Counted from the stretch's first letter, positions 32,108-41,636 are shown. The stretch is 58,969 nucleotides of DNA from Desulfuromonas sp. TF (GCF_000472285.1 NZ_KI421412.1:435381-494349); one strand, 5' to 3'. Made by a program: numbers and translations. Notes: generated from the sequence alone by a model not told the origin.

Positions 32108-32461
32108 ATGGACGAGAAGAAACTGGAAGAAGCCAGCGAGCGTCTGCTGCAGATGCGCCGGAAGGTTCTGCAGGAGGTTCACGACTCCTATGAAGCGAGC
32201 CGGGAGATCGGGCAGGACGGGGTTCCCGATATTGGGGACATGTCGGCCAACACCTACAGCCGGGACGTTCTGCTCAACCTCAGTGAAAACCAGCGGCAGA
32301 AGGTCCGGGATATCGATGCGGCTCTTGAGCGCCTCGCCAAGGGAGTATATGGCATCTGCATGCGCTGCGAGGAGGAAATCCCCCCCCGCCGGATGGAAGT
32401 GCGGCCTTTTTCCAGATATTGTGTGGACTGCAAAGCCGAAGTCGAAAGATTCGGCGAATGA
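32108..32461 (+). CDS. DksA/TraR family zinc-finger protein
   Basis: A protein of 117 residues. An N-terminal coiled-coil hairpin (about 5-80) ends in a C4 zinc finger (CMRCEEEIP then YCVDC). Family members bind the secondary channel of RNA polymerase and tune transcription with ppGpp. The DxxDxA-type acidic tip of true DksA is not clearly present; GDMSAN occupies the corresponding region, so it may be a DksA paralog rather than the main DksA. GGAGCGGGAG precedes the ATG. It sits between rlmH and the LapA-LapB-like gene. Confidence 0.85.
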   Translation: MDEKKLEEASERLLQMRRKVLQEVHDSYEASREIGQDGVPDIGDMSANTYSRDVLLNLSENQRQKVRDIDAALERLAKGVYGICMRCEEEIPPRRMEVRPFSRYCVDCKAEVERFGE

Positions 32462-32507
32462 ATTTCAATGAGTTTTCCCGCCCGGGGAAACGCACCCAGG
32501 AGTGACT

Positions 32508-33872
32508 ATGATTGCTTTGGCGATTTTTTTGGCGGTGTTCATAGCCTTTGTTTTTGTCTTCCTCTATTTCTGGGGAATCAACCCCGGTGACGTGACGATC
32601 TATCTCACCTCCGACCAGAGCCTGACCCAGCCCATTCCCATCATGATCGTCGGAGCGATTATGGCCGGGCTGGTGATCGGCTACGGTTTCCACATGGTCA
32701 GCCTGCTGACGCATGGTGTTCACCACTGGCGATTCAATCGCAAGGACAAAAAAGGGCGGGAAACTACCTCGATCTATCGGGAGGGAGTGGGACGGCTCCT
32801 TTCCGGAGACATAAAAAAAGCGAAGGCCCTTCTGCAGAAGGCTCTGGACCGGGATCCCTCCCGCATCGAAACCTATATCGCCCTGGCCAGTGTCCACCTT
32901 CAGGAAGGCGCTTCACAGGAGGCGGTCAATCTGCTTCGCAAGGCCAGGGATATTGAGCCGCGAAACCTCGAGGTCCTGTTCAAGCTGGCCAGCACTTATG
33001 AAGAAACCAACTACCATGAAGAAGCCCGGCAGGCCTATAAGGAAATCCTTGCCGTCGAGAAGGATAATCGCAAAGCGATTCGAACCCTTCGCGATCTGCA
33101 CATCAGGCACGAACGTTGGCAGGAGGCGCTGGATCTACAGAAGCGGCTGTTAAAGGCCGGACCGAGCAGCGAGCGCCTGGAAGAGGAGAAGAAAAAGCAG
33201 CTTTATCTCCGTTATGAGGTCGCGCGCAAGGCCCTGAGCGAGGGACAGACCGATCAGGCGAAGGAGGAGTTCAAGGAGATCATCAAACAGGCTCCCGACT
33301 TCACCCCCGCTCGGGTCTCCCTGGGGGATGCGTATCAGTCCCAGAAACGTCCCGATGAAGCCGACCGGGTCTGGCAGGAAGGGTATAAGGATCTCGGAAG
33401 AAGCGTCTTCCTGTCACGCCTCGAGGATCTCTACATGGAAGCCGAAGATCCAACCACCCTCCTCTCATTCTACCGCAACGCCATTCTAGAGCGGGAGGAC
33501 GATCTCATGCTTCGGCTCTTTTTCGGCAAACTCTGCCTGAGACTGGAGATGGTGGATGAGGCTCTTGAACAGCTCTATGCCGTGGAAAATGCAGGGGTCG
33601 ACACCCCCCATCTTCATCTGCTGCTGGCCGAGGCTCATCGGCGCCGCAGCCGGATCGACGAAGCGATCGGAGAGTATAAAAAAGCCCTGGGCGTCGACTC
33701 CCGGATCAGCCTGGGATATGTTTGCGACACCTGCGGCGAATCTTCCGTCGAATGGTTGAGCCGCTGTCCCGAGTGCGGCACCTGGGGCAGCTTCAGCCGG
33801 GCTGACCGCCAGCTGATCCGTAACGCCCGCCCTGTAGAGGCGCGAGCCATTTATCATGGAGAGCGGCACTGA
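32508..33872 (+). CDS. lapB: LapA-LapB-like fusion: membrane TPR protein with zinc ribbon
   Basis: A protein of 454 residues. The N-terminal 80 residues have two membrane spans (about 1-22 and 43-66, with [18 protein letters not shown]) like the separate E. coli LapA. Then come about eight TPR units (about 90-400) and a C-terminal rubredoxin-type ribbon ([19 protein letters not shown]), as in LapB/YciM. In E. coli, LapA and LapB are separate neighbours; LapB controls LpxC degradation and so lipopolysaccharide levels. Here both appear joined in one chain. The ATG at 32508 follows CCAGGAG. The stop overlaps the gpmI ATG. Confidence 0.8.
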   Translation: MIALAIFLAVFIAFVFVFLYFWGINPGDVTIYLTSDQSLTQPIPIMIVGAIMAGLVIGYGFHMVSLLTHGVHHWRFNRKDKKGRETTSIYREGVGRLLSGDIKKAKALLQKALDRDPSRIETYIALASVHLQEGASQEAVNLLRKARDIEPRNLEVLFKLASTYEETNYHEEARQAYKEILAVEKDNRKAIRTLRDLHIRHERWQEALDLQKRLLKAGPSSERLEEEKKKQLYLRYEVARKALSEGQTDQAKEEFKEIIKQAPDFTPARVSLGDAYQSQKRPDEADRVWQEGYKDLGRSVFLSRLEDLYMEAEDPTTLLSFYRNAILEREDDLMLRLFFGKLCLRLEMVDEALEQLYAVENAGVDTPHLHLLLAEAHRRRSRIDEAIGEYKKALGVDSRISLGYVCDTCGESSVEWLSRCPECGTWGSFSRADRQLIRNARPVEARAIYHGERH

Positions 33873-35419
33873 TGAATTCCTCAAAGAAGGGGCCGGTTGC
33901 CTTGGTCATTCTCGATGGATGGGGCATCAGCGATACCTGTGATGCAAACGCCGTCTGTCAGGCGCGGACCCCTAATCTCGATACCCTGCAACGGGAGTTT
34001 CCCTCTACCCGCATCGGCGCATCCGGTCCCCATGTCGGGCTTCCTGAAGGGCAGATGGGCAACTCGGAAGTCGGCCATCTCAACCTGGGAGCCGGGCGCA
34101 TCGTCTATCAGGACCTGACCCGAATCAGTCTGAGCATCGAGGAGGGAGATTTCTTCCGCAACCCGGTCTTTACCGAAGGGCTTGCCAGGATCAAGGAAAA
34201 AGGGGGAAAGCTCCATCTGATGGGACTTCTCTCCGACGGCGGGGTCCATTCCCACAACACCCATTTGTACGCCCTGGTCGAACTCGGCAAGCGCTGCGGC
34301 ATCGACGACATCTGCGTCCACGCTTTCCTTGACGGACGGGATACGCCGCCGTCCAGCGGCGTCGACTATCTGGCCCAATTGGAAGAGCGCCTCGAAGCGA
34401 TCGGAGCCGGCCGGGTAGCCACCGTTATCGGCCGCTATTACGCCATGGACCGCGACAACCGCTGGGACAGGGTCCACCGCGCCTATCGCGCCATGACGCT
34501 GGGTGAGGGGGAGAAGGCCCCCCTTTCAGCAGTCGCCATCGAAGAGGCCTATGCCGCCGGTCAGACCGACGAGTTCGTCGAGCCCAGGGTCATTCAGAAA
34601 TCGGGAACAAAGGCGGGAACCGTCGATGACGGCGACGGCATCATTTTCTTCAACTTCCGCTCCGATCGCGCCCGGGAAATCACCCGGGCCTTCACAGATG
34701 ACGACTTCAAGGGGTTCCAGCGGGAAAAGACGCCTGATCTCGCCGCCTACGTCTGCATGACCGAATACGACGAAACCTTCGGCCTGCCCGTGGCGTTTCC
34801 GCAGGAAAATCTTTCCAACATTCTCGGCGAGGTTCTGGCAGGAGCCGGCAAGACCCAGCTGCGTATCGCCGAAACGGAAAAATACGCCCACGTCACCTTC
34901 TTTTTCAACGGAGGGAGCGAAGTTCCTTTTCCCGGTGAGGAGCGGATACTGATCCCTTCTCCCCAGGAAGTAGCCACTTATGATCAAAAACCGGAAATGA
35001 GCGCAGGCCCCGTGACCGATGAAGTCGTGAAACAGGTGGGCGAAGGCAGGTTCGACTTCATCGTCCTCAACTATGCCAACCCGGACATGGTTGGACACAC
35101 CGGAAACCTCCCCGCGGCCGTCCGCGCCATGGAGTTCGTCGACGCCTGCACGGGACGCGTGGTGGAGGCTGTCTTGAACGCGGGAGGATCTGTCATCCTC
35201 ACGGCCGATCACGGCAATTGCGAAAAGATGGCGGATCCCGAAGGGTCTCCCCATACCGCCCATACCACAAATTTGGTTCCTCTTGTCCTGATCGATGCAG
35301 AACTTAAAAACGCCACCTTAAGATCGGGTATCCTTGCCGATATCGCACCGACGATTCTCGATCTGATGGGACTGCCGAAGCCGGCGGAGATGACGGGGAG
35401 AAGCTTGCTTCAGGGTTAA
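33872..35419 (+). CDS. gpmI: 2,3-bisphosphoglycerate-independent phosphoglycerate mutase
   Basis: Interconverts 3- and 2-phosphoglycerate in glycolysis and gluconeogenesis, using two Mn ions. The 515-residue chain has the alkaline phosphatase fold: metal site ILDGWG, catalytic Ser in [12 protein letters not shown], the [11 protein letters not shown] segment, the FNFRSDR segment and the C-terminal metal His/Asp set ([20 protein letters not shown]). Full-length. The ATG overlaps the preceding stop (TGATGA), so translation is probably coupled. Confidence 0.98.
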   Translation: MNSSKKGPVALVILDGWGISDTCDANAVCQARTPNLDTLQREFPSTRIGASGPHVGLPEGQMGNSEVGHLNLGAGRIVYQDLTRISLSIEEGDFFRNPVFTEGLARIKEKGGKLHLMGLLSDGGVHSHNTHLYALVELGKRCGIDDICVHAFLDGRDTPPSSGVDYLAQLEERLEAIGAGRVATVIGRYYAMDRDNRWDRVHRAYRAMTLGEGEKAPLSAVAIEEAYAAGQTDEFVEPRVIQKSGTKAGTVDDGDGIIFFNFRSDRAREITRAFTDDDFKGFQREKTPDLAAYVCMTEYDETFGLPVAFPQENLSNILGEVLAGAGKTQLRIAETEKYAHVTFFFNGGSEVPFPGEERILIPSPQEVATYDQKPEMSAGPVTDEVVKQVGEGRFDFIVLNYANPDMVGHTGNLPAAVRAMEFVDACTGRVVEAVLNAGGSVILTADHGNCEKMADPEGSPHTAHTTNLVPLVLIDAELKNATLRSGILADIAPTILDLMGLPKPAEMTGRSLLQG

Positions 35420-35473
35420 AGGGTTTGCGGGGCGCCGGAGAAATCCCTGGCGCTTCTTTCCCGGGGGGGGAAT

Positions 35474-36214
35474 ATGTTCATGTTTAATCCGCGCCGGATG
35501 CGTCGGAGCCTGGCTGACCTCCTGAACCTGGTGCTGCCCCCCGCCTGTCCGCTGTGCGGGCGGGAGTCGGTTCGGTTGGGGATCTGCTCCGCCTGTTTCG
35601 CCGGCATTCACCCCGTCGTCTCCCCCTGCTGCCCCCGCTGCGTCCTTCCCTATCCCACCGAAGAGGGGACCGACCATCTCTGTGAAGCTTGCCTGCGGGC
35701 ATCTCCACCCTTTGAATGGGCCCGGGCAGCCGGGGTCTATGAAGGAGTCCTGCGGCAGGCGGTACATCATTTCAAGTATCGCGGAGCCGTCGATCTCGAT
35801 CGTCCGCTGGGGCAGCTGCTCGCGGCGACCATGGAAGAGCCGGTTTCCCGGTTCCGCCCCGACCTGCTGGTTCCCGTCCCCCTCCACAATAGCCGCCTGA
35901 GAGAGCGTACCTACAACCAATCCCTTCTTCTGGCAAAAGTTCTCGGGAAAGAGTGGCGGCTCCCGGTGGCGGCGCGGCACCTGCTACGGGTCAGGGCGAC
36001 CTCCCCTCAGCAGGGCCTCAACGCGCAGCTTCGCCGGGCCAACATGAAAGGAGCCTTTGCCTTGCACAGGCCGCTGGCGGGAGCGAAAGTCCTGCTCATC
36101 GACGACGTCCTGACAACGGGCGCTACGGCGGCCGAATGCAGCCGGATATTGCTGGAAGGAGGAGCAGGCGCGGTCGGTGTGGCCGTTCTGGGCCGCGCCC
36201 GCAAAGATCCTTGA
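35474..36214 (+). CDS. comF: ComF family phosphoribosyltransferase-like protein
   Basis: A protein of 246 residues. The N-terminal zinc-binding part has Cys pairs (CPLCG, CSAC, CCPRC, CEAC), and the phosphoribosyltransferase domain has the PRPP loop VLLIDDVLTTGAT and the conserved HHFKYRG and RTYNQS segments. ComF homologs take part in DNA uptake or in nucleotide scavenging; the real role here is unknown. It follows gpmI by 54 bases. A G-rich run (GGGGGGGG) lies just before the ATG. Confidence 0.9.
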   Translation: MFMFNPRRMRRSLADLLNLVLPPACPLCGRESVRLGICSACFAGIHPVVSPCCPRCVLPYPTEEGTDHLCEACLRASPPFEWARAAGVYEGVLRQAVHHFKYRGAVDLDRPLGQLLAATMEEPVSRFRPDLLVPVPLHNSRLRERTYNQSLLLAKVLGKEWRLPVAARHLLRVRATSPQQGLNAQLRRANMKGAFALHRPLAGAKVLLIDDVLTTGATAAECSRILLEGGAGAVGVAVLGRARKDP

Positions 36215-36301
36215 TATTTTCAGCCAATGGATTAAGTTAACTCCATCCGGCTGGAGCTTCCGGAAGACCCGGTTCAAGCAATCTCAAAATCGGGATGATC
36301 T

Positions 36302-36751
36302 CTACGGTTTCATTCCCTTTTCTTCCAGTTCACTCAGCGCTTCGGCGGTCTTCCCCAGCCCTTCCAGTCCCATCCCCTTGAGAACGTTGGGTGCCTTGGA
36401 GAACTGGATGCCGTCATACTGCACCACCTGCACGTGATTCCCCCAGGGATCGAGAAAATCGAGTCCGGGGCTGGGCAGGATCTCGGCCTCAAGTTCCTCG
36501 AGAGCGTGCCGCACCGACTCCCTGTCGTCGACCACCAGGCCGAAATGACGAGCCCGATCCGCTTCCTGGGTGCGGCGTGGAGACAGGTTGATGAACTGAT
36601 CCCCCAGGTCGATAAAGGCCATGCCGTCGTGCCGCCCCCGCAGCTTCAGTTCGAACAGCCTGCCGTAAAACTCCAGGGCGGCTTCTACATCTCCGACTTC
36701 GAGGGCCACATGGTTGATGCCGACGGCCCGGGCTTTCGTTTTTGCTGACAT
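36302..36751 (-). CDS. VOC family (glyoxalase-fold) protein
   Basis: A protein of 149 residues with the paired beta-alpha-beta-beta-beta units of the vicinal oxygen chelate fold: NHVALEVGDVEAALEFYGRLF, then GDQFINL, then HFGLVVDD and a final DPWGNHVQVVQYD strand. Metal ligands are probably a His in the first strand and the Glu/His set near the ends. The real substrate is not predictable. The start MSAKTK at 36751 is chosen because AAAGGAGG lies 6 bases before it; a longer frame upstream runs through the hcp terminator and is not credible. Confidence 0.8.
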   Translation of the reverse strand: MSAKTKARAVGINHVALEVGDVEAALEFYGRLFELKLRGRHDGMAFIDLGDQFINLSPRRTQEADRARHFGLVVDDRESVRHALEELEAEILPSPGLDFLDPWGNHVQVVQYDGIQFSKAPNVLKGMGLEGLGKTAEALSELEEKGMKP

Positions 36752-36770
36752 GCGCACCTCCTTTGAGACG

Positions 36771-36807
36771 TAAAAAAGAAGAGCGCAGGGGGGCTCCCTG
36801 CGCTCTT
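36771..36807 (-). terminator. rho-independent terminator after hcp
   Basis: AAGAGCGCAGGG (36779-36790) pairs with CCCTGCGCTCTT (36796-36807). Read on the minus strand the stem is followed by a T run from 36777 down. It lies between hcp and the VOC gene. Confidence 0.85.
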
Positions 36808-36830
36808 GTCCATTCATGATCAGGTGCGTA

Positions 36831-38471
36831 TCAACCCAGGGCCTGCTTCATGTCGTCCGCGACGTTTCCGATCGGGGCGATATTGAAGTTCTCGACCAGG
36901 AAGTTGAGGACATTCGGGGTGATGAAAGCCGGCAGGCTCGGGCCGAGCTTCATGTTCTGGATCCCGAGGGAGAGCAGGGAAAGCAGAACCACTACCGCCT
37001 TCTGCTCATACCACGAAAGGATGATGGAGAGCGGCAGGTCGTTCACTCCGCACTCGAAGGCGTCGGCCAGGGCCAGAGCGATCTGTACCGCCGAGTAGGC
37101 GTCGTTGCACTGGCCGACATCAAGCAAGCGGGGAATGCCGCCGATGTCCCCGAGGTCGAGCTTGTTGAAGCGGTACTTGCCGCAGGCCAGGGTCAGGATG
37201 ACCGTGTCCTTGGGCAGCTGCTCGGCAAATTGAGTGTAGTAGTTGCGCCCGGTCTTGGCGCCGTCGCAGCCGCCGATGACGAAGAAGCGGCGGATCTGGC
37301 CGCCCTTGACGGCGGCGATGACCTTGTCCGCCAGCCCCAGCACGGCGTGGTGACCGCAGCCGGTGAGGATATCCTTGCCCGGTTTCTCGGGCAGATCGCC
37401 GGCAGCCTGCGCCGCCTTGATGACCTCGGAGAAATCCCAGCCCTCGATGTGCTTTACGCCCGGCCACTGCACACGGCCCCAGGTAAAGAGGCGATCAATG
37501 TAGTTCTCGGCTGGACGCTGGATGCAGTTGGTATTGAAGATGATGGCGCCCGCGAAATCCTGGAACTCCTTGTACTGGTCCTGCCAGGCTCCGCCGAAGT
37601 TGCCGGCGAGGTGCTTGTACTTCTTCAGGCCCGGATAGCCGTGCGCCGGCAGCATCTCGACATGAGTGTAGACGTTGATGCCTTTCCCTTCGGTCTGCTT
37701 GAGCAGTTCCTCGATCATCTTCAGGTCATGGCCGGAGACGAGGATCCCTTTGCCGGCCCGGGTCCCTGTGTTGACCGGGGTCGGCACCGGCGGCTGGAAG
37801 CGCTCGGTATGCGCCTCGTTGAGCAGGCCGGTGCACTGAATGTTCATCTTGCCGCATTCCATGCAGAGATTGACGAAATCCATCAGCCCCTTGCTCTTGT
37901 CCAGGGTGGCGGCCATGGCCTTGTGAATAAAGCCGTAGATCTCGTCGCTGTCTTTCCCGAGAATGTGGGCATGGTCTGCATAGGCGCTCATCCCCTTGCA
38001 CCCGAAGATGAGGGTCTGCTGGACGGAGTGGATGTCCGGGTCGCCCTGTGGGACCATGACCGGATGTCTGCGTCCTTCGGCTACCGCCTGCTCGGGGCTT
38101 TCCGGGGGTGACCAACGGCGGGCTTCTTCGGGTACATCCCCCTGGAAGGGGCCTCCGGCGGATTTCTCATAGAGCTGCTGTGCCCGGTCACGCATGGCAG
38201 AGCACTGGCGCGCAACCGTGGTCAGGTTTTCCGGATCGAAATCGACATTGGTGACAGTGCTGAAGAGGGCCTCGATCATGAAAACATCGATTTCCCGGTC
38301 GATTCCTCCCTTGGCACGGGCCTTATCTGCCCAGAATCCGACTCCCTTGAGCCCCCAGACGATCAGATCCTGGATGGCGGCGACTTCGGGCGTCTTGCCG
38401 CAGACGCCGATCTTGGTGCAGCCGGTACCTCCGGCGGCTTGTTCGCACTGGTAACAGAACATCTCTTCCAT
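36831..38471 (-). CDS. hcp: hydroxylamine reductase / hybrid cluster protein
   Basis: Fe-S enzyme of 546 residues that reduces hydroxylamine or nitric oxide and protects against nitrosative stress. The N-terminal cluster Cys are C-x2-C-x7-C-x5-C (CYQCEQAAGGTGCTKIGVC), the class found in anaerobes. Hybrid-cluster ligands are visible in ECGKMNIQC, LTGCGHHA, LACGKYRFN and GQCNDAYSA. AAAGGAGG precedes the ATG. No hcr reductase lies next to it. A 16-bp palindrome lies 43 bases upstream of the start. Confidence 0.97.
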   Translation of the reverse strand: MEEMFCYQCEQAAGGTGCTKIGVCGKTPEVAAIQDLIVWGLKGVGFWADKARAKGGIDREIDVFMIEALFSTVTNVDFDPENLTTVARQCSAMRDRAQQLYEKSAGGPFQGDVPEEARRWSPPESPEQAVAEGRRHPVMVPQGDPDIHSVQQTLIFGCKGMSAYADHAHILGKDSDEIYGFIHKAMAATLDKSKGLMDFVNLCMECGKMNIQCTGLLNEAHTERFQPPVPTPVNTGTRAGKGILVSGHDLKMIEELLKQTEGKGINVYTHVEMLPAHGYPGLKKYKHLAGNFGGAWQDQYKEFQDFAGAIIFNTNCIQRPAENYIDRLFTWGRVQWPGVKHIEGWDFSEVIKAAQAAGDLPEKPGKDILTGCGHHAVLGLADKVIAAVKGGQIRRFFVIGGCDGAKTGRNYYTQFAEQLPKDTVILTLACGKYRFNKLDLGDIGGIPRLLDVGQCNDAYSAVQIALALADAFECGVNDLPLSIILSWYEQKAVVVLLSLLSLGIQNMKLGPSLPAFITPNVLNFLVENFNIAPIGNVADDMKQALG

Positions 38472-38513
38472 GTGACCTCCTTTGCTGGCGGGTACGAATA
38501 TTCTCTCGTTGAA

Positions 38514-38529
38514 AAACCTCTATAGGTTT
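38514..38529. promoter_or_regulatory. palindrome upstream of hcp, possible operator
   Basis: AAACCTCTATAGGTTT is a perfect 6-4-6 palindrome in the gap between hcp and the divergent glycosyltransferase-like gene. It does not match the DNR or NsrR consensus that I know, so the regulator is unnamed. Confidence 0.35.
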
Positions 38530-38623
38530 ATCAGAGATTGAAAAAATTGCCAGACGAAAACCGGGCATTTTTGTGAAATCCTAATCCTTGCCCGAGCCGT
38601 TTGCCTGTGATATTTATGCATCC

Positions 38624-39706
38624 GTGAAAAAAATCCGTTATTACATCACCGGTCACGGACTCGGCCATGCCAGCCGTTCCTGTCAGATCATCAATACCCT
38701 CCGCCGCCGACATCCCGGCATTGCGGTGGAGGTGGTTTCCGATGCTCATGCGTGGTTTTTTGCAGGCTTTCTCGACCCATCGGTACTGGTGCGCCGACGG
38801 CGGCTGGATATAGGGGTTCTGCAGCAGGACAGCCTGATCATGCAAGAGGGGGAGACTTTTCGGGCCTGTCGGGAACTGATGGATCATCGGGAAGCCATCG
38901 TAGCCGAGGAGGCTCGTTCCCTTCGAGAACAAGGGGTCGATGTGGTGGCTGCGGACATCCCGGCGTTGGCCTTCGCCGCCGCCGCCAGGGCGCACATTCC
39001 GGGGGTGGGGATCAGCAATTTCTCCTGGGACTGGATCTACGGGGAAATGGCGCCGGCGCACCCTGATTGTGCCGACGTGGTGCAATCGATGCGCCGGGAC
39101 TATGCCTGCTCCGATCTGCTCCTGCGGCTCCCCTTCCACGGTCCCTGCGACGCCTTCCGCTCGATCGAAGATCTTCCTTTGGTTGCGCGCCGTTCCGCCT
39201 GCATACCCTCCGGGGTTCGCCGGGAGCTCGGCATTCCGGAAGGCGTCAAGGTCGGCCTCATCTCCTTCGGCGGCTTCGGGCTGAAGGATTTCGACTTCTC
39301 CTTCTTGGCGACAATTCCCGGATGGTTTTTCCTCGCCGGAACCGAGATGGCGGCGGACTGCGCCAATATCCGGATCATAACCCCGGACCGGATTCCCTAC
39401 CCCGACCTGGTGGGCGCAGCCGATGCCGTCATCACGAAGCCCGGTTACGGCATCGTCTCGGAAGCCATCGCCAACGATACTGCCGTGCTCTATACCTCCC
39501 GGGGCGCTTTCCCCGAGCAGCCCCTCCTGGTAGATGGCCTGCACCGCTACGGCAGGGCCCGTGAGATCGATAACAATCGTCTGCGCCGGGGGGACTGGGG
39601 AGAGGATCTGGAGGCCCTCCTGGCCCAGCCTTCGCCCAAAGAGCGTCCGGCCACCAACGGCGACGAAGTGGCCGCCGATCGACTGGCGGAACTCTGTGAG
39701 TATTGA
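38624..39706 (+). CDS. glycosyltransferase-like protein (MurG/UGT fold)
   Basis: A protein of 360 residues resembling GT-B glycosyltransferases: an N-terminal YYITGHGLGHASR (nucleotide-sugar glycine-rich site), and a C-terminal domain with ISFGGFG, DLVGAADAVITKPGYGIVSEA, close to the UDP-binding motif of MurG/UGT enzymes. Similar sequences occur as the N-terminal half of plant L-arabinokinases. The acceptor is unknown. I chose the GTG at 38624 because the family begins within a few residues of YYITGHG; a TTG at 38588 is also in frame, and neither has a good ribosome-binding site. The next gene begins 20 bases after the stop. Confidence 0.75.
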   Translation: MKKIRYYITGHGLGHASRSCQIINTLRRRHPGIAVEVVSDAHAWFFAGFLDPSVLVRRRRLDIGVLQQDSLIMQEGETFRACRELMDHREAIVAEEARSLREQGVDVVAADIPALAFAAAARAHIPGVGISNFSWDWIYGEMAPAHPDCADVVQSMRRDYACSDLLLRLPFHGPCDAFRSIEDLPLVARRSACIPSGVRRELGIPEGVKVGLISFGGFGLKDFDFSFLATIPGWFFLAGTEMAADCANIRIITPDRIPYPDLVGAADAVITKPGYGIVSEAIANDTAVLYTSRGAFPEQPLLVDGLHRYGRAREIDNNRLRRGDWGEDLEALLAQPSPKERPATNGDEVAADRLAELCEY

Positions 39707-39725
39707 GGAGGATAAAGAGGTCAGA

Positions 39726-40385
39726 TTGAGGGATATCTTCGATCGTCTCGTCGATCATTTCGGTCCCCTGCACTGGTGGCCGGCCGATTCGCCCTTCGAA
39801 GTGGTGGTCGGCGCCATCCTCACCCAGAACACCGCCTGGCGCAACGTGGAGCTGGCCGTGGCCAACCTCAAGGGAGCACAGGCCCTCTCGCCCGAAGCCC
39901 TGCGGGAGGTGACAACCGGGGAACTGGAGCAACTCATCCGTCCCGCCGGATTCTTCCGCCAGAAGTCCGAGCGCCTGAAGCTGTTCGTCGAGCATCTCTT
40001 CCGCCGTCACGGCGGCGGTCTCTCGTCCCTTCTGTCGGGGCCGCTGGAGGAGGTTCGCGGGGAGCTGCTCACCCTGAAGGGGATCGGACCGGAGACGGCC
40101 GACTCCATCCTGCTCTACGCCGGCGTACGTCCCTCTTTCGTGGTGGACGCCTACACCCTGCGCCTTTTCACCCGCCTGGGAGTGCTCGGAGGGACCGAGG
40201 GGTACGAGGCGGTCCGGGCTCTGTTCATGGCGAATCTCCCCCACGAGACGGACCTGTTCAACGAATACCACGCCCTGATCGTCGAGGAATGCAAGACCTT
40301 CTGCCGCAAGCGACTTCCTCTCTGCTCCGCCTGCCCCCTCCAGCCTGTCTGCCCTTTCGGTTTAAAAGAAGCGCACAAGGGGTAA
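39726..40385 (+). CDS. MagIII-like endonuclease III family DNA glycosylase with Fe-S cluster
   Basis: A HhH-GPD DNA repair protein of 219 residues. It has the N-terminal WWP-FEVVVGAILTQNTAW segment, then RPAGFFRQKSERL, the hairpin GIGPETADSIL, the catalytic Asp in VVDAYTLRLF and a C-terminal 4Fe-4S motif (C-x6-C-x2-C-x5-C, CRKRLPLCSACPLQPVC). In E. coli Nth the residue after GVGR is the catalytic Lys; here it is Glu, as in Helicobacter MagIII, so this should be a monofunctional glycosylase and not a lyase. The TTG start at 39726 follows AGAGG and fits the family N-terminus; a GTG at 39696 is the alternative. Confidence 0.8.
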   Translation: MRDIFDRLVDHFGPLHWWPADSPFEVVVGAILTQNTAWRNVELAVANLKGAQALSPEALREVTTGELEQLIRPAGFFRQKSERLKLFVEHLFRRHGGGLSSLLSGPLEEVRGELLTLKGIGPETADSILLYAGVRPSFVVDAYTLRLFTRLGVLGGTEGYEAVRALFMANLPHETDLFNEYHALIVEECKTFCRKRLPLCSACPLQPVCPFGLKEAHKG

Positions 40386-40503
40386 CCCATCGTAACCGAC
40401 GGGTGGAGGTTTCTGGGCCGTGAGCCTGAGCGCAGCGAATGTGAACGGACCTGAAAGCTCCGCGCGACGGTGAGGCCACCGAAGCAGTCGAGACAGAGGT
40501 CGC

Positions 40504-40536
40504 AAAAAAAGGGGAGCGGAATCGCTCCCCTTTTTT
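40504..40536. terminator. bidirectional terminator between the glycosylase gene and hemB
   Basis: Seven As, then GGGGAGCG (40511-40518), a GAAT loop, CGCTCCCC (40523-40530) and six Ts. It can serve both convergent transcripts. Confidence 0.9.
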
Positions 40537-40555
40537 GTCGTCATGTGTTCCTTTT

Positions 40556-41530
40556 TTACCCTTTCAGCACCCGCGCCGCCTCTTTGGCGTGATAGGTGAT
40601 GATCAGGTCGGCGCCTGCGCGCTTCATGCCGAGCAGGGTCTCCATCATCACCCTCTCGCCGTCGATCCACCCCTTCTCGGCCGCGGCCTTGATCATCGAG
40701 TACTCGCCGGAAACGTTGTAGGCGACCAGCGGCAGGTCGAAACGCTCCTTGAGGTCGCGGAGGATGTCGAGGTAGGCCAAGGCCGGTTTGACCATGAGGA
40801 AGTCGGCGCATTCCTGCACGTCCAGGGCCGCCTCGCGGAAGGCCTCGGAGCGGTTGGCCGGGTCCATCTGGTAGGAGCGGCGGTCGCCGAACTGAGGGGT
40901 CGATTCGGCGGCGTCGCGGAAAGGGCCGTAATAGGCGCTGGCGTATTTGACGGCATAGCTCATCACCGGGATATGGTCGAAATCGTTGGCGTCGAGGATC
41001 TCGCGGATAGCCGCCACCCTGCCGTCCATCATGTCGCTGGGGGCGACGATATCGGCCCCCGCCCGGGCGTGGGAGAGGGCCTCGGCTGCCAGCAGCTTGA
41101 GGGTTTCGTCATTATCGACATCGCCGTCGACGATCACCCCGCAGTGGCCGTGATCGGTGTATTCGCAGAGACAGACGTCGGTGATCACGGTCAGCTCCGG
41201 TACTTCCTTCTTGATCGCCCGGATGGTTTCCTGAATGATGCCCGTTTCGCTGTAGGCGTCCTGGCCGACGGGATCTTTCGCCTCGGGAATACCGAAGAGA
41301 ATGACCGCCGGAATGCCGAGTTCGTGCACCTCCCTGGCTTCGGCCACGATGTGCTCGATGGACTGCTGATAGATACCCGGCATGGAGGTGATCTCCTTCT
41401 TGATGCCCTTGCCGAAGGCGCTGAACATCGGATAAATCAGGTCGTCCGTCCGCAGATGGGTTTCGCGGACCATGCGACGGATCGTGTCGTTGCGGCGCAG
41501 GCGGCGGGCACGGTATTCGGGAAAGAACAT
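40556..41530 (-). CDS. hemB: delta-aminolevulinic acid dehydratase (porphobilinogen synthase)
   Basis: Condenses two aminolevulinates to porphobilinogen. The 324-residue enzyme has the zinc site [14 protein letters not shown] (three Cys), and the two active-site Lys in [14 protein letters not shown] and [12 protein letters not shown]. The three-Cys site marks it as the zinc-dependent class. It is the last gene of the minus-strand heme cluster and is preceded by a degenerate hairpin that separates it from cobA/hemD. Confidence 0.97.
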   Translation of the reverse strand: MFFPEYRARRLRRNDTIRRMVRETHLRTDDLIYPMFSAFGKGIKKEITSMPGIYQQSIEHIVAEAREVHELGIPAVILFGIPEAKDPVGQDAYSETGIIQETIRAIKKEVPELTVITDVCLCEYTDHGHCGVIVDGDVDNDETLKLLAAEALSHARAGADIVAPSDMMDGRVAAIREILDANDFDHIPVMSYAVKYASAYYGPFRDAAESTPQFGDRRSYQMDPANRSEAFREAALDVQECADFLMVKPALAYLDILRDLKERFDLPLVAYNVSGEYSMIKAAAEKGWIDGERVMMETLLGMKRAGADLIITYHAKEAARVLKG

Positions 41531-41555
41531 TTTTTCATCTCCGTAAAAAGGTTTC

Positions 41556-41636
41556 GGGTATCAGGTCTCAGGAATCAAATCGGATGTCAGGGGTTTGGCA
41601 TTTTCTGTCCTGAATCCTGACTCCGGATTCTGCATA
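41556..41636. repeat. imperfect hairpin of TCAGGAATC-type degenerate repeats
   Basis: Variants of ATCAGGTCTCAGGAATC (41569-41585) and the complement-like TGTCCTGAATCCTGACTCC (41606-41624) face each other. The block overlaps the last codons of the cobA/hemD frame, supplying its C-terminal tail. Confidence 0.65.

Noticed and set aside
36752-36817. N-terminal extension of the VOC protein
   Set aside because: The stretch is the hcp terminator hairpin plus ribosome-binding site; the ATG at 36751 has AAAGGAGG and the family N-terminus.
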